A stretch of DNA of 64,000 nucleotides, taken from an uncultured Lachnospiraceae bacterium. Its GTDB lineage: Bacteria; Bacillota; Clostridia; Lachnospirales; Lachnospiraceae. Where the stretch lies: NCBI GenBank assembly GCA_947382625.1, contig CANDAG010000019.1, positions 1 to 64,000 of the forward strand, read 5' to 3'. Shown here one piece after another: positions 53,526 through 61,808 of the stretch; positions within the stretch are counted from its first letter, which is position 1; each line of letters opens with the position of its first letter. A program made the position numbers and the translations under genes. A model generated the notes under the pieces. It was not told the origin of the DNA. It saw nothing but the letters and a program-made list of their open reading frames with translations, and did not search any database.

Positions 53526-53554
53526 ATTATACGACAGGATTTTTTAAAATGCAA
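53526..53554 (-). promoter_or_regulatory. Promoter of the activase-DUF4317 operon
   Basis: On the minus strand TTGCAT (53554-53549) and a perfect TATAAT (53531-53526) are 17 bp apart. The repeat copy 7 would lie in the transcribed leader. Confidence 0.8.
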
Positions 53555-53644
53555 TCAGAGGAACCCTAAACATTTTGTAAAGAAAATTCTTATAAATTTC
53601 TTTAATATTTAAAAAATCTAAAAAATATGCGGCTTTATTTACAT

Positions 53645-53673
53645 TTGAAAATAAGAATGATAAAATATATAAA
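53645..53673 (+). promoter_or_regulatory. Promoter of the rhomboid-like gene
   Basis: TTGAAA at 53645-53650 and TATAAA at 53668-53673 with a 17-bp spacer. Confidence 0.7.
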
Positions 53674-53721
53674 GTTTTAGTCAGGCCTATGTATATACCT
53701 TATGTAAGGAGTTGGAAAACA

Positions 53722-54606
53722 ATGAAATTCTCAAGCAATTTCGAAAAAAAGTTCGGGAAATATGCGATTAAGAATCTATCCATGGTACTCATTATCTGTT
53801 ACGCCTGCGGGTATCTGATCCAGATAGCAGCCCCCGGTCTGCTTAATTATCTGTACTTAAATCCCTATGAGATCCTTTTTCACGGCCAGGTGTGGCGGCT
53901 TGTGACATGGCTGATCGTACCGCCCTCAGGGTTTGATCTTTTTACCCTATTGATGCTGTATTTCTATTATTCACTGGGAACCACCTTAGAGCGGACCTGG
54001 GGAACTTATCGGTACAATGTCTATATTTTTTCGGGAATCCTTTTTACCATATTGGGCGCGTTCCTTTTATTCGGCTATACTGCCGTTGTTCAAAGTGAGG
54101 CGGAGAGGGAGCTGGCTCTTTATCTGACATGGGGAATGAATACGACGCTCAATCCGGCGCCCAGGTTCAGCACCTATTATGTAAACATGTCCATTTTTCT
54201 TGCGTTCGCCTGCACCTATCCCAATATGCAGGTGATGATGTTTTTCCTGATCCCTGTCAGGATCAAGATCCTGGGCATTATCTATGGGGCGCTTTTGGTG
54301 TATCAGTTCTTGACAGGCTCCATTGCCACTCAGTTTGTGATCGCGGCTTCACTGATGAACTTTATTGTATTTTTTATAACCGGAAGAGGGAAGGTCCATT
54401 TATCGCCTAAGCAGGTAAAGCGCAGGCAGGAGTTTAAGCGGGAAGTGAAGAAGACCACGAAGACCACCCGGCATAAGTGCGCAATATGCGGCAGAACAGA
54501 GGAGACCAATCCAGAGCTGGAATTCAGATTCTGCTCCAAATGTGAGGGAAATTATGAGTACTGCCAGGATCATATTTTTACCCACACCCATGTAAAAAGG
54601 AATTAG
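53722..54606 (+). CDS. Rhomboid-like membrane protein without the catalytic serine motif, with C-terminal zinc ribbon
   Basis: This 294-residue protein has about six membrane segments in a rhomboid/derlin-like arrangement, including GQVWRLVTWLIVPPSG and LGTTLERTWGTYRYNVYIFSG, the usual rhomboid loop-1 features. The GxSG serine motif expected in a protease is absent; the matching helix reads YYVNMSIFLAFACTYP. After residue 225 a basic linker leads to a C-terminal zinc ribbon with CAICGRTEE and CSKCEGNYEYCQDH. It is therefore likely a pseudoprotease of the rhomboid superfamily. I chose the ATG at 53722, which has AAGGAG ten bases upstream; the frame also opens at 53689 without a ribosome site. 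Confidence 0.78.
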   Translation: MKFSSNFEKKFGKYAIKNLSMVLIICYACGYLIQIAAPGLLNYLYLNPYEILFHGQVWRLVTWLIVPPSGFDLFTLLMLYFYYSLGTTLERTWGTYRYNVYIFSGILFTILGAFLLFGYTAVVQSEAERELALYLTWGMNTTLNPAPRFSTYYVNMSIFLAFACTYPNMQVMMFFLIPVRIKILGIIYGALLVYQFLTGSIATQFVIAASLMNFIVFFITGRGKVHLSPKQVKRRQEFKREVKKTTKTTRHKCAICGRTEETNPELEFRFCSKCEGNYEYCQDHIFTHTHVKRN

Positions 54607-54609
54607 AGA

Positions 54610-54753
54610 GTAACTATTCAGCCAGGACTTTGCACTTGCTGCAAAGTCCGTGAGAAAGTATGGATTCAGCCAGGAGTGAATCTGCCCCTTCGCCGTAGGC
54701 GACTTTAAATGGGCAGATTCAAGTAACTATGAAGCCGAAGGCTGAATAGTTAC
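54610..54753. repeat. Structured intergenic element with 14-bp terminal inverted repeats
   Basis: GTAACTATTCAGCC (54610-54623) is perfectly inverted at 54740-54753. Inside are two perfect 10-bp hairpins, GGACTTTGCA/TGCAAAGTCC (54625-54649) and GAATCTGCCC/GGGCAGATTC (54678-54720). The second encloses CGCC-GTA-GGCG. ATTCAGCCAGGA occurs twice. It encodes nothing and looks like a MITE-like or structured-RNA element. A shorter relative lies at 21250-21298. Confidence 0.85.
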
Positions 54754-54769
54754 ATTAGAGGAGAGCTTT

Positions 54770-55513
54770 ATGGGAGAAAATCAGGAAATCCTTTTTGCCA
54801 GAACCCTTGAAAAGGTGAGAAAACAGGCAAAGGAACAGCAAAACTGCATTTCGGAGGAACAGGTGCGGGAGGCTTTTGAGGGGCTGTCCCTGGGGGAAGA
54901 ACAGCTGGAGCTGGTGTTCGATTATCTAAGGAAGCATAAGATCGGCATTGGCGAACCGGCAGACCCGGATGAATATCTTTCCGAGGAAGAGACCAGCTAT
55001 CTGGAGGAATACAAAAAGGAGATCCTCATGCCGGATCCGGTCAGTGACGGAGAGAAGCAGGCACTGTTTTTATCTGCCATGGCGGGGGAACAGGATGCCC
55101 AGCAGAGATTGATCCATGTTTATCTTCCTCAGGTTACAGAAGTCGCCAAGCTTTATGCAGGACAGGGAGTTTTTCTGGAGGATCTGATAGGAGAGGGAAA
55201 TCTGGCATTGGCTGTTGGTGTCACCATGCTTGGGGCTTTTGAGAACGCTTCGGAAGCAGAAGGGATGCTGATGAAGATGGTGATGGATGCCATGGAGGAG
55301 AGCATTGCCGAAACCCTGAAGGAGACCGACAAGGATAAGAAGGTTGCAGGCCGTGTGAACCAGGTGGCAGAGAAGGCAAAGGAGCTTGCGGCTGAGCTTC
55401 ACAGAAAGGTAACGGCACAGGAGCTTTCAGAAGAAACCGGAATGTCTGTGAAGGCCATTGAGGATGCCATGCGGATGAGCGGGTATTCCATAGAGGATTT
55501 GGAGAGACAATGA
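54770..55513 (+). CDS. Sigma-70-like protein lacking region 4
   Basis: This 247-residue protein resembles sigma-70 regions 2 and 3 only. Residues 105-150 align with region 2 (QRLIHVYLPQVTEVAKLYAG, LEDLIGEGNLAL), the core-RNAP binding part. The usual aromatic DNA-melting motif and the region 2.4 helix are missing. Residues about 195-245 resemble region 3 (AEKAKELAAELHRKVTAQEL, SEETGMSVKAIEDAMRMSG). It ends there; the -35-binding region 4 is absent. It may be an inactive sigma, an anti-sigma-like decoy or a cofactor of core polymerase. Its end overlaps the next gene as ATGA. AGAGGAGAG precedes the start. Confidence 0.75.
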   Translation: MGENQEILFARTLEKVRKQAKEQQNCISEEQVREAFEGLSLGEEQLELVFDYLRKHKIGIGEPADPDEYLSEEETSYLEEYKKEILMPDPVSDGEKQALFLSAMAGEQDAQQRLIHVYLPQVTEVAKLYAGQGVFLEDLIGEGNLALAVGVTMLGAFENASEAEGMLMKMVMDAMEESIAETLKETDKDKKVAGRVNQVAEKAKELAAELHRKVTAQELSEETGMSVKAIEDAMRMSGYSIEDLERQ

Positions 55514-55980
55514 AGATAACAGAAAGTGTTACCAGATACGATGACTTTAAATATGTACTGCAGGATGTGGGGAGTCTTTATCTGGGAGCCGGCTTTTCCT
55601 ATGAGGAATTGCTCTCCGAGGAACGGGTCCCCTTCAAATTAAAAGCAATCCTGTCCCGGTATGTGCTGAAAGAAGCCGCGCCGGAGACCACCCTGGAGAG
55701 CCAGTTTTATTATCTGGAAGAGGGTACCTTTTTGTATGAGGTGTTTTCCCAGCTGAAGATCCAGGTGAAGGTGCAGGAGCAGGTTATAAAGAAGCGGCCA
55801 CACCGGTTCCTGGGGAAGGAAGCCTCCGGCGGGAAATCCGCAGACCAATATGCATATCAGGAAAGGGTTTATTCCTTAAAGGAGCTTGCCGGGATCAATC
55901 TTGCACGGAAAAAGGCCTGCGGTATGCTGGTGAGGGAGATTGTGGTGTCCAAGCTGGGGATGATGACTTTCAGTTTGTAG
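55510..55980 (+). CDS. Protein of unknown function coupled to the sigma-like gene
   Basis: This 156-residue protein has no family I can name. It is a soluble mixed alpha/beta protein, with no signal peptide or membrane helix and one Lys/Arg-rich stretch (IKKRPHRFLGKEASGGK). Its ATG overlaps the upstream stop (ATGA), so it is translated by coupling with the sigma-like protein and probably made in a similar amount. That arrangement is typical of interacting pairs, for example a sigma factor with its regulator, but nothing in the sequence proves it. Confidence 0.72.
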   Translation: MKITESVTRYDDFKYVLQDVGSLYLGAGFSYEELLSEERVPFKLKAILSRYVLKEAAPETTLESQFYYLEEGTFLYEVFSQLKIQVKVQEQVIKKRPHRFLGKEASGGKSADQYAYQERVYSLKELAGINLARKKACGMLVREIVVSKLGMMTFSL

Positions 55981-56136
55981 GACACTCGACAACTTATGAA
56001 TGGCATGGCTGAACCGTTACAAGTATTTTCATAAGTTTCAATTTTCATCTTGCAATTATTCATGAATTATGTTAAAGTAAATCCAGTCGGACATTAATGG
56101 ACGGCTATGATTTCGGTAAAATTCCCCTTTTACACT

Positions 56137-56173
56137 GAACGGGCTGGAGACGTTGTTTTCCGCCCGTTCTTTT
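56137..56173 (+). terminator. Hairpin with T-run ahead of the tandem units
   Basis: GAACGGGC (56137-56144) pairs with GCCCGTTC (56162-56169), followed by TTTTAT. It may end transcription from the 54.8 kb gene pair or a short RNA from the TTGCAA (56050) / TTAAAG (56072) region. Confidence 0.55.
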
Positions 56174-56179
56174 ATATGC

Positions 56180-56437
56180 GCAGAGCCGCACAGATGAATA
56201 TGCCACTGGCGCGGCGTGCGGCTCGCGCGCCGTGGAGGGAAGGGACTTCCCTCCACGATTCAAAAGCAGACCCGTGCAAAGGAAGGTGCCGCTGACGCGG
56301 CGCACGGGTCGCGCAACGGCGAGGGAAGGGACTTCCCTCGCCGATTCAAAAGCAGAGCCGCACAGATGAATATGCCGCTGGCGCGGTGTGCGGCTCGCGC
56401 ACCGGGAAGGGAAAGAGCTTCCCTCCCGCGATTTCAA
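56180..56437. repeat. Three tandem 86-bp units, each with two covarying hairpins
   Basis: Units start at 56180, 56266 and 56352. The first hairpin of each pairs GAGCCGCAC/GTGCGGCTC (units 1 and 3) or GACCCGTGC/GCACGGGTC (unit 2). The second pairs CGTGGAGGGAAG/CTTCCCTCCACG (unit 1), CGGCGAGGGAAG/CTTCCCTCGCCG (unit 2), or a one-bulge version CGGGAAGGGAA/TTCCCTCCCG (unit 3). The sequence differs but pairing is kept, so structure seems selected. Each unit ends GATT(T)CAA(AA). Minus-strand frames through here are rejected as genes. The whole 551 bp between 55981 and 56531 contains no gene I can support. Confidence 0.88.
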
Positions 56438-56531
56438 TATAAAATTCAATATAAACTGGGTATACTTATGACAGGCGGCATAGCTTAGCGAAAATGTCCG
56501 CAAAAAATATGAAATGGAAGGAAGAGGGCAA

Positions 56532-59462
56532 ATGAACAGACAGGTGGAAAGTGTGAGTGCTTATGAGGTTCTTGAGAGGAGAAGGATCAGCGATCTGAAT
56601 TCGGAGGGCTATGTACTCCGGCACAAGAAGACAGGGGCGGCAGTGACGTTGCTTTTAAATGATGACGAAAATAAGGTGTTTTATATCGGGTTCCGCACGC
56701 CGCCTAAGGACAGTACCGGCGTTGCCCATATTCTGGAGCATTCGGTGCTGTGCGGCTCTAAGAGCTTCCCGGTAAAGGATCCCTTTGTGGAGCTTGCCAA
56801 GGGGTCTTTGAATACCTTTTTGAATGCAATGACCTATCCGGATAAGACGGTTTATCCTGTGGCCAGCTGCAATGATAAGGATTTTAAGAATCTGGTCCAT
56901 GTGTATCTGGATGCGGTTTTCTATCCCAATATTTACAGGGAAGAGAAGATCTTCCGGCAGGAGGGCTGGCACTATGAGATGGAAAGCTTAGAGGACGAGC
57001 TTACCATTAACGGCGTGGTTTATAATGAAATGAAGGGAGCCTTTTCTTCACCGGATGACGTGGTGGAGCGGGAGATCATGAACTCTCTTTATCCGGATAT
57101 CACCTATGGGCTGGAGTCAGGCGGTGACCCGGAGGTGATCCCGGAGCTGACCTATGAGGAGTTTCTTGCTTTTCACAAGAAATATTATCACCCTTCTAAC
57201 AGCTTTATTTATCTTTATGGAAATTTAGATGCGGCAGAGTACCTTACTTTTCTGGATGAAAAGTATCTTTCAGATTTTGAAGCTCTTAATGTGGATTCTG
57301 CAGTAGGACTTCAGAAGCCCTTTGAAGCACCGAAGGAGCTGGTAAAGGAGTATCCGGTCATGGAGGATGATCCGGTAGAGGACAATGCTTATCTGGCCTA
57401 CAATGTTTCTATGGGAACCAGCCTTGACAAAAAGCTTTATGTGGCTATGGAGGTGCTGGATTATGTGCTTTGCTCTGCGCCTGGGGCCGCTCTGAAGCAG
57501 GCTCTGATCGACAAAGGCATCGGCAAGGATGTGTACAGCTCCATGGAGAACGGCATTTACCAGCCTTACTTTTCTGTGGTTGCCAAAAATGCAGGAGAGT
57601 CTCAGAAGGATGAATTCGTAGCTGTGATCGAGGAGGTGCTTGCCGGGGCAGTGGAGAAAGGGTTAGACCAAAAGGCTCTTGCCGCCGCCATCAATTATTT
57701 TGAATTTAAGTACAGGGAGGCGGATTTCGGCTCTTATCCCAAGGGATTGATGCTTGGCCTGCAGGCTCTTGACAGCTGGCTTTATGATAACAGGCAGCCC
57801 TTTATGCATATTGAGGCCAACGAGACCTTTAAGGAGCTGAAGGCATCGATCGGGACAGGCTATTTTGAAGGACTGATCAAAACCTATATGCTGGAAAATC
57901 CCCACAAGGCCTATCTCACCGTGAGACCCGTTCCGGGGCTTACCACCAGGAAGGATAATGCTCTGCAGGAGAAGCTTAACGCTTACAAAAACACTCTTTC
58001 CCGACAGCAGCTTGACGAGATCGTGGAGCAGACGGCTGCCCTGCGGGCTTATCAGGAGGAGCCGGATACGCCGGAGGCCCTTTTGACCATTCCTCTTTTA
58101 AAAAGGGAAGATATGAAGAAGGAGGCAGCGGGTTTTGTAAATGAGGTGCGGTCTGCAGAGGGGACTACCATTCTGTTCCATGATATTTTTACCAACGGCA
58201 TCAGCTATCTGAATCTGATCTTTGACCTTGGAAAGGTGCCGGAGCGGCTGTTCCCTTATGTAGGGATCCTTAAAAGTATGCTGACTATGGTGGATACGGA
58301 GCATTTCGGATATGGAGAGCTGTTTAACGAGATCAATATCCATACCGGCGGTATCAGAGTGACTGCCAATACCTATACCAATGTGGATGACCTGAAGAAA
58401 TATAAGATGACGATGGAAATCCGCGCCAAAGCTCTTTATGAAAAAAGAGACAAGGCTTTAGAGCTGATGAGGGAAATCATCCTTACCTCTGATCTTGAAG
58501 ATACCAAGCGTCTGTACGAGATCATTGCAGAAGCGAAATCCAGAATGCAGGCCGCCATGATCAGCGCCGGACATTCCGTAGCGCTCATCAGGGCTTTGAG
58601 CTATTTTTCGCCTACTGCGGCGGTTTCGGAGCAGGTCAGCGGAATCCCCCAGTACCGGCTGCTTGAAGAGCTGGAAAAGAATTTTGATGACAGGAAGGAA
58701 GAGCTGGTTAAAAATCTTAAGGAGCTGTGCCATATCATCTTCCGGCCGGAAAATCTGCTGGTAGATTATACGGCATCAGAAGAGGGCTATCCGGGATTAG
58801 AGCAGGCAGTCTGCGGGCTGAAGGAAGCTTTGTATACCGATGAGGTGGAAGAGACAGGGTATCAGCCAAAGCTTTCAAAGAAGAATGAAGCCTTCATGAC
58901 GGCAGGTCAGGTGCAATATGTGTGTCGTGCCGGAAATTTTGTGGATAAGGGGCTTCCGTATACCGGCGCTCTTAAGGTGCTTAAGGTGATGATGGGGCTG
59001 GATTATCTCTGGAATCAGATCCGGGTAAAGGGCGGCGCATATGGCTGCATGTGCGGGTTCTATAAAAACGGGGATGGTTATTTTGTGTCCTACAGAGATC
59101 CTAACCTTGAAAAGACTATTGATGTTTATGAGCAGGCAGCGGAATATATTAAGAACGCCGAGCTTGATGAGCGGACAGTGACACAGTTTATCATCGGAGC
59201 AGTCAGTGAGCTGGATACTCCCATGACGCCGGCGGCAAAGGGAGGTTATTCCTTAGGAGGTTATCTCACCGGTATTTCCATGGAACGGGTCCAGAAGGAG
59301 CGGGACGAGCTGCTTGCCGCCACGGAAGAGACCATCCGGGGGCTTTCGCGGTATGTGGAGGCTTTTATGGGAGATGAGGAGCTCTGTGTCGTGGGAAATG
59401 GAGAGAAGATCAAGGAAAACAGCGGGTTGTTTTTGAATGTGGAACAGTTGTTTCGCAATTAG
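56532..59462 (+). CDS. M16C family metallopeptidase (presequence-protease/insulinase-like)
   Basis: This 976-residue zinc peptidase degrades peptides and unfolded proteins inside its closed chamber. The inverted zinc motif HILEH lies at residues 66-70 with a following Glu in VVYNEMKGAF. The C-terminal half repeats the fold without the motif, as usual for M16C, with a conserved RVKGGAYGCMCGFY segment near 830. Length is typical. I use the ATG at 56532, preceded by GGAAGGAAGAGGG; the in-frame ATG at 56514 lies before that site. It is predicted to be cytosolic since no signal peptide is visible. Confidence 0.94.
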   Translation: MNRQVESVSAYEVLERRRISDLNSEGYVLRHKKTGAAVTLLLNDDENKVFYIGFRTPPKDSTGVAHILEHSVLCGSKSFPVKDPFVELAKGSLNTFLNAMTYPDKTVYPVASCNDKDFKNLVHVYLDAVFYPNIYREEKIFRQEGWHYEMESLEDELTINGVVYNEMKGAFSSPDDVVEREIMNSLYPDITYGLESGGDPEVIPELTYEEFLAFHKKYYHPSNSFIYLYGNLDAAEYLTFLDEKYLSDFEALNVDSAVGLQKPFEAPKELVKEYPVMEDDPVEDNAYLAYNVSMGTSLDKKLYVAMEVLDYVLCSAPGAALKQALIDKGIGKDVYSSMENGIYQPYFSVVAKNAGESQKDEFVAVIEEVLAGAVEKGLDQKALAAAINYFEFKYREADFGSYPKGLMLGLQALDSWLYDNRQPFMHIEANETFKELKASIGTGYFEGLIKTYMLENPHKAYLTVRPVPGLTTRKDNALQEKLNAYKNTLSRQQLDEIVEQTAALRAYQEEPDTPEALLTIPLLKREDMKKEAAGFVNEVRSAEGTTILFHDIFTNGISYLNLIFDLGKVPERLFPYVGILKSMLTMVDTEHFGYGELFNEINIHTGGIRVTANTYTNVDDLKKYKMTMEIRAKALYEKRDKALELMREIILTSDLEDTKRLYEIIAEAKSRMQAAMISAGHSVALIRALSYFSPTAAVSEQVSGIPQYRLLEELEKNFDDRKEELVKNLKELCHIIFRPENLLVDYTASEEGYPGLEQAVCGLKEALYTDEVEETGYQPKLSKKNEAFMTAGQVQYVCRAGNFVDKGLPYTGALKVLKVMMGLDYLWNQIRVKGGAYGCMCGFYKNGDGYFVSYRDPNLEKTIDVYEQAAEYIKNAELDERTVTQFIIGAVSELDTPMTPAAKGGYSLGGYLTGISMERVQKERDELLAATEETIRGLSRYVEAFMGDEELCVVGNGEKIKENSGLFLNVEQLFRN

Positions 59463-59470
59463 CCGGGATT

Positions 59471-59488
59471 TTCCGCAAAAAATCCAGA
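59471..59488 (+). repeat. 18-base intergenic repeat, copy B
   Basis: TTCCGCAAAAAATCCAGA is identical to 21053-21070. A 12-base part TCCGCAAAAAAT also lies at 56497-56508, just before the M16C gene. Confidence 0.6.
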
Positions 59489-59558
59489 GATCTCCATAAA
59501 TGCAGATACTTTTCTTCGTAGCTTATATATAGGAAATTTTTTGCAGGGAGGGATTGGA

Positions 59559-60620
59559 ATGAAAAAAGAAAATGGTTTCATGTGGAAAATGGTTGCGGTA
59601 CTGGGGATCGCAGGGGTGCTTTTTAGCGGATGCGGGTCATCGGCGAATGGCTACGTTTATGAGTCGGCAGCGGATACGGCTGCCGCGGAGGCCCCGGCTG
59701 AGGCATATGACGGCGGCTATAGCGGAGGCACCTTTGGAGGTGGGGTTTACGCCAATTCCAAGGCACAGGAGACTGCCTCAGAGGAAGTCAGCGAGCTGGC
59801 GGAGTTTGACGAAGCGATAGAAGAAGGCACCGGGGCCCAGACGCCGGAGGTGCAGGATACCTCCAGAAAACTGATCAAAAATGTGGATCTTGAGGTGGAG
59901 ACGGAAACCTTTGATGATTTGCTTTCCTCGGTCAAAGAACGGACCGGGCAGGCAGGAGGCTACATAGAGGAAAGCTATACCTATAACGGCAGCAGCTACA
60001 GCGGAAACCGTCTTCGGAACGCCAGGCTGACCATCCGCATACCGGCAGAGCATTTGGATGAATTTCTGGAAAATGTAGCAGAGGTTTCCAATGTGATCAG
60101 CCGGAATGAGAGTGTAACGGATGTGACCCTTCAATATGTGGATATGGAGAGTCACAAAAAGGTGCTTCTTGCAGAGCAGGAAAGACTCCTTGCACTTTTA
60201 GAACAGGCGGAGAGTATTGAGGATATCATTTCCCTGGAGGGACGCCTCTCCGAGGTCCGTTATCAGTTAGAAAGCATGGAATCCCAGCTTAGGGTTATGG
60301 ATAACCAGGTTTCCTACAGCACGGTTTATCTTTATATTGATGAGGTGATCAAGCTGACGCCTGTGAAGGAACAGAGCGTGTGGGAGAAGATCTCCACCGG
60401 TTTTGCCAACAGTCTTTATGATGTAGGGAACGGATTTGTTGATTTTGGGATTGGCTTTTTGATCGATCTGCCTTATATTATAGTAGGGGCTGTGATCCTT
60501 ATCCTTGTTGTTTTGATCCTGAGACTGGTTCTGAAACGGATAAGGAGAAAGACCCCCAAAGAAAAAAAAGAAAAGATCTCAGACAAAAAGGATACAGAAG
60601 AAAAGGATACAGAAAAATAA
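59559..60620 (+). CDS. DUF4349 lipoprotein
   Basis: This 353-residue protein is exported and lipid-modified: a hydrophobic N-terminus ends in the lipobox LFSGC with Cys25. A low-complexity Gly/Tyr/Ala region follows, then the DUF4349 domain (about 105-300) with SRKLIKNVDLEVETETFDDL and IRIPAEHLDEFLENV, and a coiled-coil part (LLAEQERLLALLEQAESIED). A C-terminal membrane helix (about 300-330, IIVGAVILILVVLIL) and a Lys-rich cytoplasmic tail complete it. The domain may act in envelope stress or anti-sigma roles, but its function is unsettled. GGGAGGG precedes the start. era follows after 30 bp. Confidence 0.88.
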   Translation: MKKENGFMWKMVAVLGIAGVLFSGCGSSANGYVYESAADTAAAEAPAEAYDGGYSGGTFGGGVYANSKAQETASEEVSELAEFDEAIEEGTGAQTPEVQDTSRKLIKNVDLEVETETFDDLLSSVKERTGQAGGYIEESYTYNGSSYSGNRLRNARLTIRIPAEHLDEFLENVAEVSNVISRNESVTDVTLQYVDMESHKKVLLAEQERLLALLEQAESIEDIISLEGRLSEVRYQLESMESQLRVMDNQVSYSTVYLYIDEVIKLTPVKEQSVWEKISTGFANSLYDVGNGFVDFGIGFLIDLPYIIVGAVILILVVLILRLVLKRIRRKTPKEKKEKISDKKDTEEKDTEK

Positions 60621-60650
60621 AAGCTTGGAAGCACAGAAAGGAAACAGAGA

Positions 60651-61553
60651 ATGAATGACCAGTACAGATCCGGGTTTGCAGCATTGATCGGAAGGCCCAA
60701 CGTAGGAAAGTCCACGTTGATGAATGCCCTGATCGGACAGAAGATCGCCATCACATCAAGCAAGCCACAGACCACCAGAAACCGTATCCAGACAGTGTAT
60801 ACCTGTGAGGAAGGGCAGATCGTATTTGTAGATACGCCGGGAATCCATAAGGCCAAAAACCGTCTGGGAGATTATATGGTCAATGTGGCTCAGAGGAGCC
60901 TTAAGGAGGTGGACGTGATTTTGTACCTGGTGGAGCCCTCGGACTTTATCGGACCGGGGGAGCGCCATATCTTAGAGCAGCTCCGGGGCTTGCAGACGCC
61001 GGTGATACTGGTCATCAACAAGATCGATACGGTAAAGAGAGAGGAGCTTTTGGGTTTTATCGATATTTACCGTAAGGAAATGGATTTTGCGGAGATCGTT
61101 CCGGTGTCAGCCTTAAAGAAAGATAATCTGAAGGAGCTTGTGAAGTGTATCATGCTCTATCTCCCTTATGGTCCGGCCTTCTTTGACGAGGATACGGTGA
61201 CCGATCAGCCGGAGCGGCAGATTGTGGCAGAGCTGATCCGGGAAAAGGCGCTCCGCAGGCTGGAGGAGGAGATCCCTCACGGGATCGCAGTTACCATAGA
61301 GAAGATGAAATGGCGGAGAAATATTGTGGATATTGACGCCACCATTATCTGCGAAAAGGATTCTCACAAGGGGATCGTCATCGGCAAGCAGGGAGCCATG
61401 CTGAAAAAGATCGGTACAGACGCAAGAAGGGATATTGAAAATATGCTGGAGAAGCAGGTCAATCTTCAGCTTTGGGTGAAGGTAAAGAAGGACTGGCGGG
61501 ATTCCGATTTTCTTCTTAAAAATTTTGGCTACAATCAGAGGGATGGCGAATAG
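60651..61553 (+). CDS. era: GTPase Era
   Basis: Era is an essential GTPase that binds the 3' end of 16S rRNA and helps mature the 30S subunit. G1 GRPNVGKST, G2 in SKPQTTRNRI, G3 VDTPGIHK and G4 NKID are intact, and a KH RNA-binding domain fills the last third (IVIGKQGAMLKKIG). The 300 residues match the family. The start has AAAGGAAAC upstream. It sits in the usual cluster with the YqzL-like protein and recO. Confidence 0.98.
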   Translation: MNDQYRSGFAALIGRPNVGKSTLMNALIGQKIAITSSKPQTTRNRIQTVYTCEEGQIVFVDTPGIHKAKNRLGDYMVNVAQRSLKEVDVILYLVEPSDFIGPGERHILEQLRGLQTPVILVINKIDTVKREELLGFIDIYRKEMDFAEIVPVSALKKDNLKELVKCIMLYLPYGPAFFDEDTVTDQPERQIVAELIREKALRRLEEEIPHGIAVTIEKMKWRRNIVDIDATIICEKDSHKGIVIGKQGAMLKKIGTDARRDIENMLEKQVNLQLWVKVKKDWRDSDFLLKNFGYNQRDGE

Positions 61554-61607
61554 AAAAAAGAAAAAAGTAAACCCTAATAGTATATTTTTACTGTCAGGGG
61601 GCGCAGG

Positions 61608-61808
61608 ATGAGAGCAATAAATTACTGGGAACAATTTTTAAGTACAGGAAGGATAAAGGATTATCTGTCTTATCGGGAAAAAGAGGCGGAAGATCAGCCG
61701 GCAGGAGAGGCGGCAGAAGAAACCGAAAGCGGCAGCAGGAAAGAGGGCAGGGGTGAGGGATCAGATCAGTGTTACCGGGATGGTATTAAAAACAGAGCCT
61801 GTTGGTGA
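61608..61808 (+). CDS. YqzL-like small protein
   Basis: This 66-residue protein opens with INYWEQFLSTGRIKDYLSYR, which resembles the short YqzL proteins found between era and recO in Firmicutes. The rest is Glu/Lys/Ser-rich and low in complexity. Function is unknown. GGGGGCGCAGG lies just upstream of its ATG. Its 3' end overlaps the recO start by 56 bases in another frame, which suggests coupling. It is real by position and motif rather than by function. Confidence 0.7.
   Translation: MRAINYWEQFLSTGRIKDYLSYREKEAEDQPAGEAAEETESGSRKEGRGEGSDQCYRDGIKNRACW

Noticed and set aside
56180..56437. Tandem 86-bp units as a CRISPR array or as minus-strand genes (frames around 56105-56503)
   Set aside because: There are no spacers between units, and the frames follow the repeat with low-complexity Arg/Ser-rich translations and no ribosome sites.
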